A stretch of DNA of 64,000 nucleotides from Penelope pileata (GCA_013396635.1 WBMW01000433.1:788474-852473); one strand, 5' to 3'. Shown: positions 39,423 to 53,499, numbered from the stretch's first letter. Program-made: numbers and translations. The notes: generated from the letters alone by a model not told the origin.

Positions 39423-42360
39423 GACGTTATCTATTTTTGAGAAAAGTAACATGGGTGCAATTGCTTCTAGCAGAATGAGATTTGAAGAAGATGCTTCGTG
39501 TATTGCTGAAAAGTAAACATAGCTTTGCTTTGCTCAGAGAGGAGGAAAAAAGTACCAGATTACCAGAACAGATTCATTCTGAAATACAAGCTTGCAAGTG
39601 AGTATTAGGACTCAGTGGACAAAAATCTACAGATAAAAATGTGTTGAAACAGTAGATGAACAACTCATCCAAATTATTGCAAACATTTAGAATGAAGAAT
39701 TTCTACTTATGCTGGCATCATGTTCATACTAAATTCTAGTGAAGATAATAACAGGAAAAATTATTTTTCATGTACAGATGTTTCAGGTGTTGTATTTTTT
39801 TTCCCTCACATAGTGATAGTCCATACATCTGGTTCAGCTTGGTCTGTTATTTACTAATGTCACTGATATCAAAATGCTGATATTACTAGATATGGATGGG
39901 CTGCCTGGGTGATTCATGTATGATTTAGATCCTTTTTGTTGTTTCTGAGTACTCAGGAATAAAGCCACAGTGGAATACAAGCAGAGCTATAGGTCAACTT
40001 CCAATACAAACTTTAAATGTCTTATTTACTTTTATCTTTCACAAAGGATAAGTTCCATGCCATAGTAGTCTTGTTTGTAGTGGTTTTTTTTTAATAATGA
40101 GATACTTGACAAATAAAATGAGTGTTGTAAGAATTTAGCAAATGGAAATAATATAACTGTTTGAGCTTTCAGTTTTTAGTAATATTTGAAAATTTCTGAG
40201 CTATGAGTTAAGGAATAAACTATTGGGAAATAGTGATCTTTCAAGCTCCTCTATTGTGGATCTACGCTTGCAGAGTATTCTGCCCAAAATTTGGAACTCA
40301 GCGGTAAGCAACTTTCTATGTTTGAAACCAGGGGATCATTTCTTCGGACGGACCAACTAACATTATTCAGAGTTATGTAGACATGCATGTACACGTGCAC
40401 CTCTGTATCTCTGTGTGCACATACACACAGACATGCTTGTGTACACACTTCTCTATATAAAAAATGAAATCGTCTTTAATTTTTTTTTCATATTGTTACT
40501 GTATTAATCAAGAAGTTTAGAGAGAATTGAACAAGAGATGAACGAAGTTGTGAAAGAATGTTGTCTGGGCTTCTGAGCAAATAGGAGTTGATGCAAAATT
40601 TGTTGACAACTCTTTTTGAGGGCTTTGGAAAGTAAATATGACTGTGATATGCTTTCAAAATAAAACTAAAAATATTTTTCTATGAAACAATTTATTGAGG
40701 AATTGATGAGTTATTAAAAATCACAAATAGAGATGGACTTAAAATCCTTTGAAATCCTTTTAGTAATGAAACTGTATTGCCCATTGTAAAGCAAACACAA
40801 GGCAGAAATGCTCAGTATAACTTAGCTTTTTAAATGCTTCAATTTATCTGTACATTCTTGAGTTTCTTTGCTTTATTTCTGATTTAGAATCATGGAAATT
40901 GGATTAAAGAACATGTTGTAGGAATTGATCCTTTATTTATTTTTTTTCTAGTTGGTTTCCCTTTCTACATGTTATTATTGTCAGGCTTGATGTGAGGTTC
41001 TTTTAAGGGAATGGGTTGTGACCTTTTCCAAGGTAAATAATCAGATTAGGAGCTCTCTTTCAGTGATATTAACTGTCTATTGGTTAAGATGAGCTCTGAA
41101 AAAGGGACCTGCTTCAGACTATCTGGAAAGCAATTCCTACATTTACTTTCAAAAAAGATGGTAGAAAGAAAGAAGCAGCATTGCTACTTAGTAGTTTTCA
41201 ACTTAGATGAGGGTTATGAAGGAGTAATCAATGTAAAAGACATAGTTCATGCAAAGACTGTGAGGAGGCATAGAATTTAAATGTATTTGTTCTTACCTTC
41301 AATGAATTTTCTTGCTAGCTTAATTGGCTACTTGATTGCTAAATAACACAATGCGAAAGGCTATTACAAAAATAAGAAAAAGACTTCAGTTCTTTCAGAA
41401 TACTTTATAGCTTTCTCTTGATTGATTGTTTTCAATGCTCTTTGATTCTGTTGTCTTCAAATATATACAAGCCTTGCCTGCTGTTATTATGCAGCCCTTT
41501 TATTATTGAATAGGTGAGTGGTTAAACTACTCACACAGAGTATGTTCCCATCCATGCTTGTTTCTCTTCACTGTGAGGTTGGATTTAATATCAGAATTTC
41601 CATTTTCTTAGGGATGTTATCACAGAGGAGATCATAAATCGTGTCTTGTTGGGGACCCTCACACCACGCTAAAGCTGCACCACTGTTGAAAAGAGCACTG
41701 GGTCAACAAGGTAGAGCACAGGAAGGAGCAAAGGCCGTGTGCCTATATGTATAATCTACCTATTATATATTTATAAATAATACGAAGACCTAGCTCCAAG
41801 TGGCTGTTCCACAAAGCTTATATATTTCACATGAAACAAACTCTGGACAAAATGTAAACTGCTCTTTGAATACGGACTGGAATCTAAGACTACATAGGCA
41901 TTGCATACATAATGAGCTGATGGGCAATAAAGGCTATCAGCATGAGCTTGGGATGGCTTGCCTTGTTCCCACAGGACTTAAAGGTCCAACCAACCCCTAT
42001 GACCCTAAATTCCACTATATTATTGATTTTGTTGTTATCTCTGTTCCAACAGCATCAATAAGCTGCAGTCAAGATGAGGTATCCTCTTTTTTGAATATTA
42101 CAATTGCAATAATAGAAAGCTTTATCAAGAATTTTGCCAAGCGAAAAAAAGGCAGTATCCGTAATAAAGTTCTGATGTTTTCTGATTTTCTTCCGTCATG
42201 GCTCTGAAGCATTTGCATCAATGCAAAATACACCTAAATCTACTGTTTACTGATTCTGTAAACATTTTTCGTCCTTACGAATTTACTTTCAAGTAGTGAT
42301 AGTGACTTCTTAAGTCAGGGTCACTGATAAATTTGGCTTGGTATATGCCAGGCATTCAGA

Positions 42361-42397
42361 AGAAAAAAAGAAGGAAAAAAGAAAGAATAAGAAACAA
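42361..42397. repeat. Purine-rich tract
   Basis: AGAAAAAAAGAAGGAAAAAA and onward, A/G only apart from a few bases. Low complexity. Confidence 0.85.
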
Positions 42398-43005
42398 CAC
42401 AGCTAATAAATGTCTCCTTATCTAAGAGCCTGAAGATGACTCATACTGACTGCTAAGACTGAACGGGTCTAACATATATATATTAAAAAAAAAGTCTACA
42501 TCTAATCTCATAAATTTGACCATAACAGATTTTCTTTTCAGATGGTTCATTTTTCGTCAGAGAACTGCCTTGGGTCAGCAACAAAACATCTGCCCAAGCA
42601 TGAGATCTCGCTTCCTGCAATAATGCTTTTCGTTCTTTTTTTTTTTGTTTCAATTTTAACATTGTGCCAGGACTGTTGTTAAAGAGTTGTAGTACTGGCG
42701 TGGTACAATAACTTGCACTGAAGAGACACTAGCAGCTCTACAGCCAGCGGTTTTAATAATAAGAGATAGTTTCTTGTAGCCTGTAAGAGTTTTGGAACGT
42801 GAAAAGTTTTCCAGGAGGTTAGTAGATTGCAGGTGAAATGGCCAAATGGGGAGAATAATCACAAATTACTTTTTTGGTCCTGCAACTTATCAGGCGATGT
42901 CACAGTTTTTCTTCTGTGAACAGCCACTAGCGATATAACTGATCATTTGATCAATGCATCCATCTATTGCAATTCCTCCCTTTCTGTTCTGCTGTGGAAA
43001 TGACC

Positions 43006-43035
43006 AAAAAAAAAAAAAGAAAAAGAAAAAGAAAG
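43006..43035. repeat. Poly(A)/(GAAAA)n tract
   Basis: A run of A is followed by GAAAA repeats. Low complexity. Confidence 0.85.
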
Positions 43036-43219
43036 CAGAAATCTACTTTTAATAGGAGCAAGTTTCATCTCTTTGCCTCAGTCTGTCACTAAAAATAGTG
43101 ATTGTTTTCCTGCCTGTTTGACCTGCTGCTGTGTGAAGAAATCTTGAAGTCATTTCTCAGCCATATTTTTTTGCCTAGTTGATAGGCAAAAAAAACCACA
43201 AAAGCAAAGAAGAGCAGGC

Positions 43220-43470
43220 TTTTATGATAATGTCATCATCGGCTCCCAGCTTCAAACACTTCTGCGGCTTTTGAATTGTCATTTATAACTTGGAACTGAA
43301 CCGACCCATAATTCCCTCGATGCATTTAGAGAAATTGATAACAGACTGCTTCTTTTATGGCTCAGAGGAGGCAACTCCAATCACATCACTATTGGCAGTC
43401 AATATTATTTTCTGACATGGTTGTAAAAGTATAAAGAGTCTTATGGCATTTGTTTAGATGAGGAATGGGC
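43220..43470. promoter_or_regulatory. Candidate conserved intronic regulatory element
   Basis: This is 250 bases of unique, balanced-composition sequence inside a long AT-rich intron, immediately after a purine tract. It carries motif cores typical of developmental enhancers: TTTATAA, TTGATAACAG (GATA-like), TTTTATGGC (posterior HOX/CDX-like), and CAATCACATCACTATTGG. It contains no repeat that I recognise. The call rests on reading the sequence only. Confidence 0.25.
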
Positions 43471-45744
43471 TCTCAAGCTGTGCTGGGGTTTATGGGTCCA
43501 GATTACTGAGTAGCAAAGGGAATATGATGTTTGCAAACAGGATATGATTTTATTTAAGTTTGGGTTTCATACGTCGTTCCCTGGGGATTCCCTGCAGACA
43601 GAAGAGAATTTCACTTTTATCATATGAAATTGGGCAGTTATCCAATCCCTCCCTGTTTTCCCCCCTTCAAAGACACTGCTCCAGACCTGTAATGTGTAAA
43701 GTCAGATTTTTAAATTGCAGGATGAGGAGCTGGAGGAGAACACCACCCTCTAAGAAATTAGTTTTTTTGCAGAAAAAATCTTTAGTGAACAGTGTCATTC
43801 ATGAGCTAAATACTGAGCCATCTGAGTGGCTAAGAATGGCTCATACGTACTAGGAAAGTCCATTGCATTTCCTTTAAATTTGATGTTGTGGCAGTAAAAG
43901 AGGAATGAGATTTTCTGCTAGAATAAACTGGTCTTGTTTCATTATCTGGAGTAAAACTTCAATCTTTCATACCAGAAAAATTTTGGCCTGTACCTATTAA
44001 GAAGTTTAAAACTATGAAATCACTCTATGTTTTTCCAAACCCTTTAAAATAATCATAGCATCACTCTAAAATTTTCTGAAAGTTGAGTTTCTCCCTGGTA
44101 TTCTTTGTTGTGGTAGTTGTACAGTACTACTTTTTATCCTGACCACACAGGAAGAAATACAAGAAGAAAGGCAAGATCTCAGTGGTGCACAACTTTAATA
44201 AGTCAACCAGGAAACAAATTGTTTTCTGCTGCTTCTTATTCTTCCCTTGATCTCCCCGGTCTGTAAGAATATTTCTCAGCCTTTATGCTACGACTTTTCA
44301 ATCCTCTTATAAGAATTAATGGCATCAACCTGGTACTATGGTACAACCATCATACCATGGTGTAAAAACTAAGAAAATATTTGTGATAGCGTTGTCTCTT
44401 TTTGGTATATCTTAGGCTCCAGGATGATTTGGGGTTCTCTCCTTAGATCCACATCCAAATCTGGCCCAGACTCACTCTGGTTTGTGCCTTCAAATTGAAC
44501 ATCACCTCCACACATGTGTTAGGATTAACTTGTGTCCTTCTGCTATATCCCAAGCTGGACCAAAAATAGGCGTAGTCCCATCATAATATAATCTAAAAAA
44601 TAAATCTGTTTCCTTGGACTCATAGTTACACTGATTTGACCATATGATGTTTTCTACAGAATTCATCAAAATATGTAGTGGCAAAGGCCACCCTGGTGCC
44701 ACTCCAAGGTGCAGTGCTAAGTGCAGTGCAAGTGGGAGTAGGACTGGAGGGCTGGAGATTTGTCATCTCCGATCATTCAGGGATCTGCATGCTTGGCCAC
44801 ACAGTGCAGTCCCAGATAACCCAATTTAGGCTAGCCACAGGGCAGGGGCATGAGGGTGTAACATACTCCCAGTGGCTCTGGTGAGCATTATTTTTAGGTG
44901 GCATAACCCTGTCAATTCTGACAACACATAACAGCCAGCTCTGTTTCGCTGAACTATGTTTTGATGAAATGGACCAACTGATGCTTTATTGAAGCTCTCT
45001 TAGGATAAAGAAGAAATAGGGAAATGAGAGAAAACAAATGCACATTTACTTACTTCAGTTCAGAACAGTAAGGCATGATTGTGAAGACTCATTAGTCTGG
45101 CTACATATACCTCATTTCAGACATATTACTGAAACACTCACAGCAAGAGCCTGGCCATCCTTGCTTACCTACATACCCATTAGAGAGCCGTCACTAGATC
45201 AGGACTCAGTTCACTTAAGATGTGAAAAACTAGCTGGAGAAACTCAATTCCCTCCATTGATAGGGACTTTAAGCAACTAAATTTCTAATTTTAGGCATAT
45301 TAATTTTAGGGCAAAAAAAAGTTAAGCATGATCTGAACGATCAGAGGAGGAAATAATTAGATATTCTTCCAGTTATGAGGTGCAGAGACACTCTGCTTAT
45401 CTGAAACAATGGTATCATCTCTGGCAGGGAGGATGTGTCGCATTTAGCATATTAATATGGTGCCCACAACAAAAGGAAACAATTTCTTCAGACTTAGTCC
45501 TATTCTTGTCCTTTCACGGCACAGAGGTGGCCCTGTGCCACAGCACTTGATGTTTAGAGTAGTGAGAGGCAAAACTGTTCAGCTGAGAGACATAGTTCTT
45601 TGGAATTGCTGCAGGCAGGTCTATTTTAGAAATGTGCCAGTCTGCTTTAACTTGCAGCAGGCAAAGATAGAAGCTCAGACATGATAATCTGCCAACTCAG
45701 GTGTTAAAGCTAATCTTGTAAAGCACAGGATTTGGTCCCTTAGT

Positions 45745-45759
45745 TATATATATATATAT
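45745..45759. repeat. (TA)n microsatellite, short
   Basis: Seven TA units plus one base. Confidence 0.85.
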
Positions 45760-45979
45760 TTTAACAGAGGATCACTTTTCCATGATAGTAGATCAGATTC
45801 AATTTTAAACAAAGATACACCACACAGAACAAAGAAAAATTTTGTGAAGTTAATGAACTATCATGAAGTCAATTCTTTAAAAGTCTTACCTCATTTTGTG
45901 CATTTCCTAAAAATTACTGTTGCCTAAGCCCAACATTATACAAAGAAGCCCTCTTATTTGCTAGGATATTGTATGCTCT

Positions 45980-46006
45980 ATGTATATATATATATATATG
46001 TATGTG
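45980..46006. repeat. (TA)n microsatellite
   Basis: This is a perfect TA run of about 20 bases bounded by ATG steps (TATGTATA and ATGTATGTG), 220 bases from the shorter run at 45745. Confidence 0.85.
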
Positions 46007-47131
46007 AAGTGTAAATAGTGGAATAGTATTATATACAACAGCATTGTTTAGAAATTAACTCTCCCCAGACTTAATCATGTACACATATATGTATTTGATG
46101 AGAATTTGTTAAATAAAATACAATTCACATCTGCCTTTGAAAGCGCATCACATGTTTATTGATAGAATTTAGCTCCCAAGACAAACAGAAAAGCTCACTG
46201 AAGAGGAAATTTTTATTTGTTTGTCTGAATAATCACCAGGTTCTAGCAGAGCTCTGTGTTGTCCTTTAATAGAAAGATCGTCTACATCCAAGAAGAAAGC
46301 TGGAATATCATGTATTGTTAAAATCTGTTCAGGAGCAAGTGGCCAAATATTTTAAAAATAAAGCTTGAATTTGGCACATAAAAGTTATATTTTCTGTAAT
46401 CGTATGCATTACAACCAGTTATATATTTTTTTATCTATTTGCCCATGAACCCCCTGGAAACTGCATGATCAGACATAAGAAGGCAATCGCACAAGTATTT
46501 TCACACACTAATCCATTAAAAACTAAAACAAATGTCAAGTTAAATTAATTGAGTACTCTGGGCTAGGTCTGTAAGTGCAGTAACATTTTTACAAGCATCT
46601 GGTGATATATGCCACGTATCTGAGACTTGAATCTGGGCCTAAGTGTTTTATTTATGAGTTTTTTCTGAAAACAAGTTCTAATCCACATCTAATCCATGCT
46701 ATCCTTCCTCCATTCCCCCTACCAATGATCCACACATCACCATTTCACTAGAGTTTTTAGATCCTTTCGGGTGTTTAATGTGTGCTTTGTGAACTGTAGA
46801 CTCTGAACGCTTAAGAAGTTTAGGAGACTAACTGAATCAAATTATTTTGTCAGAAGATATTATCGTATTCAGGCTTTAGTTTGACTTGTCTCGATTCTTA
46901 TTCTCATTTTGAATACAAAGGATTTAATTTTTAACACAAACTTTACATATTTACTTGATTTTTTACAAACCTTCTAATGAGTTCACTTTGCATGGAAACA
47001 GGAGTGCTGCATTTATTTTATATGTGGCTAACTACCTTCATCAAAAATCATGCTAGGCATTCAATTTTTAATTTCTGCTTAGAAAAATTTTGCTAGTATT
47101 TTCAGAAATTTGGTTTTGATTTATAAGTTAC

Positions 47132-47168
47132 AAGTTTATATAGTTATGCATATAAGTTTATATAGTTA
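47132..47168. repeat. Short direct repeat, 15 bp
   Basis: AAGTTTATATAGTTA occurs at 47132-47146 and again at about 47154-47168. It is a local duplication in AT-rich intron. Confidence 0.7.
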
Positions 47169-47671
47169 GCTTTAGAAGTTAGATCACTATTGGCAGATAA
47201 GACTTGAAAATGTTATATATCCTCCATATAGTATATACAGGTACTGTCGACATTCCTTGTTCTTGCACTGAAAGAGGCTTTTGAGGTCAGATTTAATAGC
47301 CTTTAAAATTTTTTCTAAAAGTCCATTTCCATGAATATTATTGCTGATAAATTCTTCTACTGAATTATTCAAAAACAGCAGAGAAGCCAATGCAAACAAA
47401 GTGAATTCCACCTTTTTTGTTCAAGCAATGATTTGTGAAGATACTTTGAACTATTCATCCCAGCGGGGTCTAAAGATCGCATCCTCTTCACAATTTGTTT
47501 GTAAATCACAGTGGAAGGCAATAAAGTATGAAAAATTGGTATTCTGAGTACTTTCTGTGGCAAACATTTTAAAGCAGTTAGAAATGCCTTTGACAGAACA
47601 GGTCTCTGATACAACTATAAAATAACAGTAAAAATAAAGGAAGCTGTCTGTACATATTTTTCCTAAAGTAG

Positions 47672-47700
47672 CCCACTTACACATTGTTCCTGTAAGTGGG
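47672..47700. repeat. Perfect 10-bp hairpin with 9-nt loop
   Basis: CCCACTTACA (47672-47681) pairs exactly with TGTAAGTGGG (47691-47700). The right arm contains GTAAGT, a perfect donor-like sequence on the + strand that would be masked if the stem forms. Confidence 0.75.
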
Positions 47701-50700
47701 ATTTATGGAAGAGATGTCAACCATACAAAGTTTTTCTTCTTTGTTCCTTACCGAGAGACATGGCTGACAGACCATTCATTAGAGGCTGTTCCTTGGAGAT
47801 GATGTGCACACCTTCGCTTCTTTAGTCATGGTGAGATGAAACGGCAGCTGAGAAGCACACCAAGGACCTTTTGCTTCTCAGTGGAAATCTTGGAGGTGAT
47901 GAATGAATACTAGCACATCTGTAAGTGTGGGAAGTGAGAGCTAAGAGTATGGCACCCGGGAAACTACACTGATCATGGTCACGAGGAAAGTATTCCTACC
48001 TTACATGCTGACGTTCTCTGGCACCAACTCTCTCCAAAAATAGCAGACTCTGTTGGAAGTAAGAGCAAAATGCCACACACAAGCTTTAGAGGTTGCAATA
48101 CTTCAGGAAAATATTTCATTTCTATTTTCATGCCAATGAAATGAAAAAACTCAGCAATGGAAACATGTTTGCTCTGCTGTGAGTAGAAGATTGTGAGACT
48201 CTGAATGCTTTTAAAACAAAACCAAAGGAATTTACTCTGCAGTGCACAGGTTTTATTCAACTATGGTATCACTGAAGAGGTCCGTACTCTCCCATACTAT
48301 TTCTCACAAAGGACTTAATCAGTTTGTTTACTGTAAATAGCTACAATGTTGATAGCTGAATAAATTTTATTTACTTTCAAGTTTTATAACCATTTATATC
48401 AAAGGACAACATTTCTTTAAGTAGGAGCTTTTCTGGTTTTGTGTTGAAATATTGCAACAGAAATGCGTACTGTATTAACTTCCATCCAAGAATATTTGAG
48501 CCCAGCCTCTGTTCTTTAAAGAGGGGGGAAACAATCATTTTTAGCTACTGTAAAGAACTGCTGCTTTTTATCTAATTGTGCAGGATTTTGTATACATAGC
48601 ACAGAATCACTGCCCTTGCTAGTCAAAATGTCCATAAGCAGGTAGATGATGGGTTGTGTTTTTGAACCATTCCCAGAGTACAAGGAGAATATGTCCAGCA
48701 AGGACATGTGGTAACTCTTGGAGGACTGTTTTTTATTTTTATGATGGCAACAGCTGTGCAGAGAATCTAGAATAGAATGAAAGATGTAATAATTTTTAAT
48801 TCCTTTTAGAAATGAAATCAGAATTCCATTGTGGAAACTGTATTTATATTAAATCACAAATTGTATGCGTGTGTGACAGAGAGAGGAATCAAACTCTAGG
48901 ATGTTGTGTCAGAATCTACCCCAAAGCAATAACTTAACTCTCTCTTATATTGCCACTTAATTATCAGCGAATGTGTATGGAAGATACCTTCAGACTTTAC
49001 AGTTAATTATTTCAGAAAGAGAAATAACTCACACAGATGAATAAACCACACAGGGTGTGAAAAATGCATGGTTTGTCATATTGTCAGCAGCATATCTGGT
49101 CAGCAGAACTGTGATCAAGCGACCAGTAGGCAGATGCTGTGAGGTTTCTGCAGGAAGGACTGAAACAGTGGATGATGAGATTCCAGATAAACATAAATAG
49201 CAGGACATATAGCATTTTGAATTTTAGCAACTAGAGGAAATTCAGAACGAACCTTATGTAAACTCCTCCAGAAGTATTTGGATGTCCTTCCTCTCTGTCT
49301 TCACACATACGTACCACGATCTGAACAACGTGTAAGGAGTTGGTAACTTTTAAACTTTATAGTCAATCTTAATATGATACATTCCCACCATTAAGTGGTG
49401 CAGAACAAACTTTCTGTTTGCTGCAACACTGCTGCTGTTTCTTAGCTTGTTTTCAGTATGCTTAAAAGTCTCCATTGTGAAAGCCGACATCATTTTGACA
49501 CATCTTGCAGGAAACATTCATATTAAGTTGTTTATTTTTTTGGAGAGTAAAACAGGATTTCTGCACACAGTGCTTGAAGCATTATTTGCATTCAGTCAGG
49601 AAAAGTTACCTACATTTCTTTTCACTTAAATCATTCCCTTCCTCTTTTATGCCTCCACATCCACTTCAGGGACAGGTAGCTTAATTTCTATCATCTGTAG
49701 CTTTACAGAGTATTAACTTTGCTACACATGCCAATGATTGAGCTATCCTAGATGTGCTTGAAAAACCCTGCAGCCTACATTGCTCATTCAGGAAACTCAG
49801 AGTGAAGTAAACCCATATGTGTGTTTAAAAGATTAGTGTTCAGATAGGGCTTGTGTTTTCTGGCTTTTGCTGTTATCATGCGCAGTACATCTCTGAAGAG
49901 CTGCAGCAGTGATGAATTTTTTATAACAATACGTGTGGGATGCTAATAGTTTACCTCTGGCATTTTGAAGTTTTAAAAAAAAAATGTTATTTTGCGTTTT
50001 GGTTAGCCATTAAGAATATTTTCCTATCCTGTTATTTTTAACAGAATTCTTACAGCAAAATGATGCATGTAATTAAGCAGAAAAAATGCATAGTTCCTCT
50101 GATAGAATTAAGCTACAAATGCTGTATTTTCTGTGCTTTTTTAATATAAAAAAAAAATGAGATAGATTTTTTATTAAATTCTTAGACTACTCCAAAGCGT
50201 GTACTGAACAAAAGCCGCTGTTTATTGAATTTCATCTGATTATTTAATAAATTATGTTTTAGAAAGTATCACATTTGTCACGAGTTCATGCATACTTAAC
50301 ACCAAGATAGAATGTCAGATAAATCTGATCTATACATTAAGGGAAACCAGAAATCACTAGTCCTATATCCTCCACTCATATAAGTTCCAATTACTCAATC
50401 TCATATGAATAAGGAAAAGTCTATCTAGTAGGATTTTACGTAGCTGTATTTCATAGTCAGCTTGGCAAGTAGGCCAGACAGTAGCAGTAATTTTAATTGA
50501 TTTGCCACTTATATCATTGTATTTCAACAGCAAGTTACAAAGTAAACACTGGATAGCATTAAAAAGAAATCTCCGTATAAGCACCTGAAATATTTGAGGC
50601 AATGCGTAACACTAATAGAGATATACAATGGAGTGGGATCGTATTTCCCAAAGTGTTGGCTGGAGCACAATAGTTTTTCTAAGCTGTTCTTCATGAGATG

Positions 50701-50793
50701 TTTCTCAGGAATTCAATCTGAATTTTGCATGAATATGAAATAAAATTTGACATCCAAGATTATAATACTGTAACTCTTCAGGGTAATTATGTA

Positions 50794-51324
50794 GGTCAGT
50801 CTGAAAGTAATTCATCCTGCTTATTTCCATGGAAACTTCAACAGAGACAAGCAGCACAATAACACTATTTGATAGAGCAAAGATCTTTTTCAACATAGTG
50901 ACAATCATTAACTATGCTTTTTTGCCAGCAATAAACAAGAACCTGCATGCCACCCTCGTAAAAATCTGCACCAACAGAGGTAAACCACTGTTGCTGTTGC
51001 CACTGCTGAAATGCACCACCCACCACCTTCCTGTGATCACATCCACTGTTTGCTCTTCATAAACGTTCAGCGTCAATGAAGGCCAATTGGTGCCATTTTT
51101 TCCACATGAAGGAATTCAGTTCCACACCTTTGTTTCATATACACATCCATGTCAGACGCCATTTTGGCAGAGTGCCCCTCTGCTGCCATCTGTCACACGG
51201 CAACAAAATGTGATGGAATATTGGCAGGAAGGTTCATCCTCTACTACCATACTACCAACATCCACCTCTGACTTTGTGGGCCAACGTAATAAAATAGGAG
51301 GCATTATTTTCAGAGCAGCCCTCA
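50794..51324 (-). mobile_element. Internally deleted mariner element (copy C)
   Basis: This 531-bp copy is flanked by TA (50792-50793, 51325-51326), with terminal repeats CTGAAAGTAATTCATCCTGC and AATAGGAGGCATTATTTTC. On the - strand, a start codon near 51163 opens MASDMDVYMKQRCGTEFLHV, continuing toward the transposase helix-turn-helix before stops. The C-terminal remnant lies at about 50870-50975. The internal join (about 50968-50981) is the same as in the copies at 26563 and 36410. Catalytic region absent. Confidence 0.82.
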
Positions 51325-52634
51325 TATGTTTGTTATCTGTATGTTAGTTTACTTATATTATTATAACTTTGTACTAAGCTTCAGTTGGCTACCTCTGGCT
51401 TTGAAAGTTTACGTTTTGTTGTACGTATCATGTGCTAGAGATCAGTTAAATATACTGAATTTCCTGTGTACATTCAGGTGGTAATTTCTGAAAATTCCTC
51501 AGGAAATTCCATTTTGTTTTGTGATTGGCCATTTTTTCATCCAGTCCAGGTTAGGTAGCAGTGGTTCAAATTGTCTGAGGGAAATATTGTGCAGTGGAAG
51601 ATATTTGGCCTTATTGTCCTGGTTCAGTCTCCTCACACTCAGCTGAAAGCAGAATATGATAAATGCCATATCCTGGCCAATACTCAGTGTTCAGTGCTTG
51701 GAGAAATTGCCATCTCATGTGTCAAAGCAGACAACTGTCTTGAAGGGTGGGTACTCTCAAGCTGTGGTTGCAATTTTAACTTAATCGGCCTTCCTGGAAA
51801 TGAATCATAGTCCCTTTGAGGATGCAGACTTCAGCTCGTGCCTTGGTTTACTGAGCTGCTGCCACTGAATCATTTTCATCAGCCACTCCTTCATGTTATC
51901 CTTAATTTGTTAGCCATAAAAATGGCAAGAAAGTACTCCCTCCCAGTCTTCTTGTTGATATTTCTTTATTTAAAGTGCTGCACTGTATTTTTCAAACTTT
52001 ATTATGGTTTGATTAAATTGATTTAACCAATGACCTCTACTTATTTCTTTCCCTATTTGTTTTAAATAGAAAAATTGATTCACAGTTGCTCTAAAGCACC
52101 AGAGAGAAAACCTGAAGTTCTGCCTAGTTTTAAATATGTCATGATTTTTTTACTACTTGGTTTCTTTCTTATTTCTTGATGTAATTTCCTGAGTTACCTA
52201 CTAATTTCTGTCTCAGACTAATAGCAACAAATATAATAAATCATCACGTATCAAGCTAATGATGCTTAATTGTGTTTTTACAACATTTTGAGATTCTCAG
52301 ATGAAAACATAACGTGCTGTTATTACTGTTATTCTGAACTTCACAAGCGAAGCTCACACTTTTTATGCAGGGCTATTGTGAGTAGGAACTATTTTCATTA
52401 GTTCTGCTGCATGCACAAAAAGCTGATCAAAATAACAGAAAACTCAGGTCTAGTAAACTGAAAAATAAGACTGTTTTAGTAGCTTGAAATATAATATTAT
52501 TGTAACAGTAACGGTGAAGACATTTGACAGGTGTAAAGAAGATCAAGCTTCTTTCTGTTTCAAATGACTAATCACAGAATTCCTCAGAACCTCCACAGTC
52601 AAGAATCAGTTGCATCCATTTTCAATTACTTGAT

Positions 52635-52701
52635 TTCTTCCTCTACTTCCTTCTTTTTTCTTTCTTGCTTTTTTTTTTTTCTTTCTTTCTTCTTTCTTTT
52701 T
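52635..52701. repeat. Polypyrimidine tract (CTTT)n-like
   Basis: This is about 65 bases of C/T only, apart from one G, including a 12-base T run. It accounts for the lysine/arginine-rich - strand frame and Ser/Phe-rich + frame here. Confidence 0.88.
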
Positions 52702-53023
52702 AAAGAAATTAGGAGCAGAAGCTTCTGGTTCAAACTGAAAACATGTCTCAGTGTATTTGGAAGTTATCCAAATAGCATCTGCCACAGTATTTTGTCTATC
52801 CCTAAACGTTTTTCTTTTCATGATAAATTTGTGCTGTATGATACAAGTAAATGCACTTCCCATGGAGCATCAAGGAAGTCTGACTGTCTCTTCAGATGAT
52901 TTTTTCAGACTGTTTCACACCATCATGTCTGCTTGGCATAATATCATATAAAGGATGTGCAACATTTCAACTATACTTGGTAGTTTGTTTCTGCAAATCA
53001 GTAGTTACTAAAAATAGATTTTT

Positions 53024-53062
53024 AGTAAAATTTTGGGATAAAATAAAGTAAAATTTTGGGAT
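53024..53062. repeat. Short direct repeat, 16 bp
   Basis: AGTAAAATTTTGGGAT occurs at 53024-53039 and 53047-53062, separated by seven bases. A recent local duplication is likely. Confidence 0.75.
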
Positions 53063-53499
53063 TCTCATTGAAGCTGTAGAGCAGTGCTGCTTAGCTGTCT
53101 TCATAAGATTTTATTTATATTTTATATTTAAAATATCTTCATTGTATTTTATATTTACACAATATTCATGTAATGTTTTACAGTGACACTTTATTGTTCA
53201 ACATGTGTGCATGAATGAGAATTTTCTCTGCTTTAAGCAACAACATTTATCTGTTATTAACCATGAGTTGAAGCCTCTCAGTCAAAATTCAACAGTCCAT
53301 CAAAACTGGAAATACATAATTTTTATTTCATCTTTTTTTCTCTATGGCAACAGTAACTAGTGAAATTAAGCTAAGCATCTGTTTCAATCATTTAAGAATG
53401 ATGCCTGTCTGAGTAAGAAATATGAGCTCTTACAGCTTCTTTTAATCCACATAATAATCCAGTCTGCCAGTCAGTTTCTGGTGGCACATATTTTTGAGA

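Noticed and set aside
41960..42000. TCCAACCAACCCC resembling a CR1 3' UTR phrase
   Set aside because: No further CR1 sequence on either side; too short to support.
41800..42207. 135-codon + frame
   Set aside because: No family resemblance and ordinary intronic composition; the HDAC9 exons on either side are contiguous in the protein, so no exon is needed here.
52606..52863. Lysine-rich - strand frame
   Set aside because: Produced by the C/T tract at 52635-52701.
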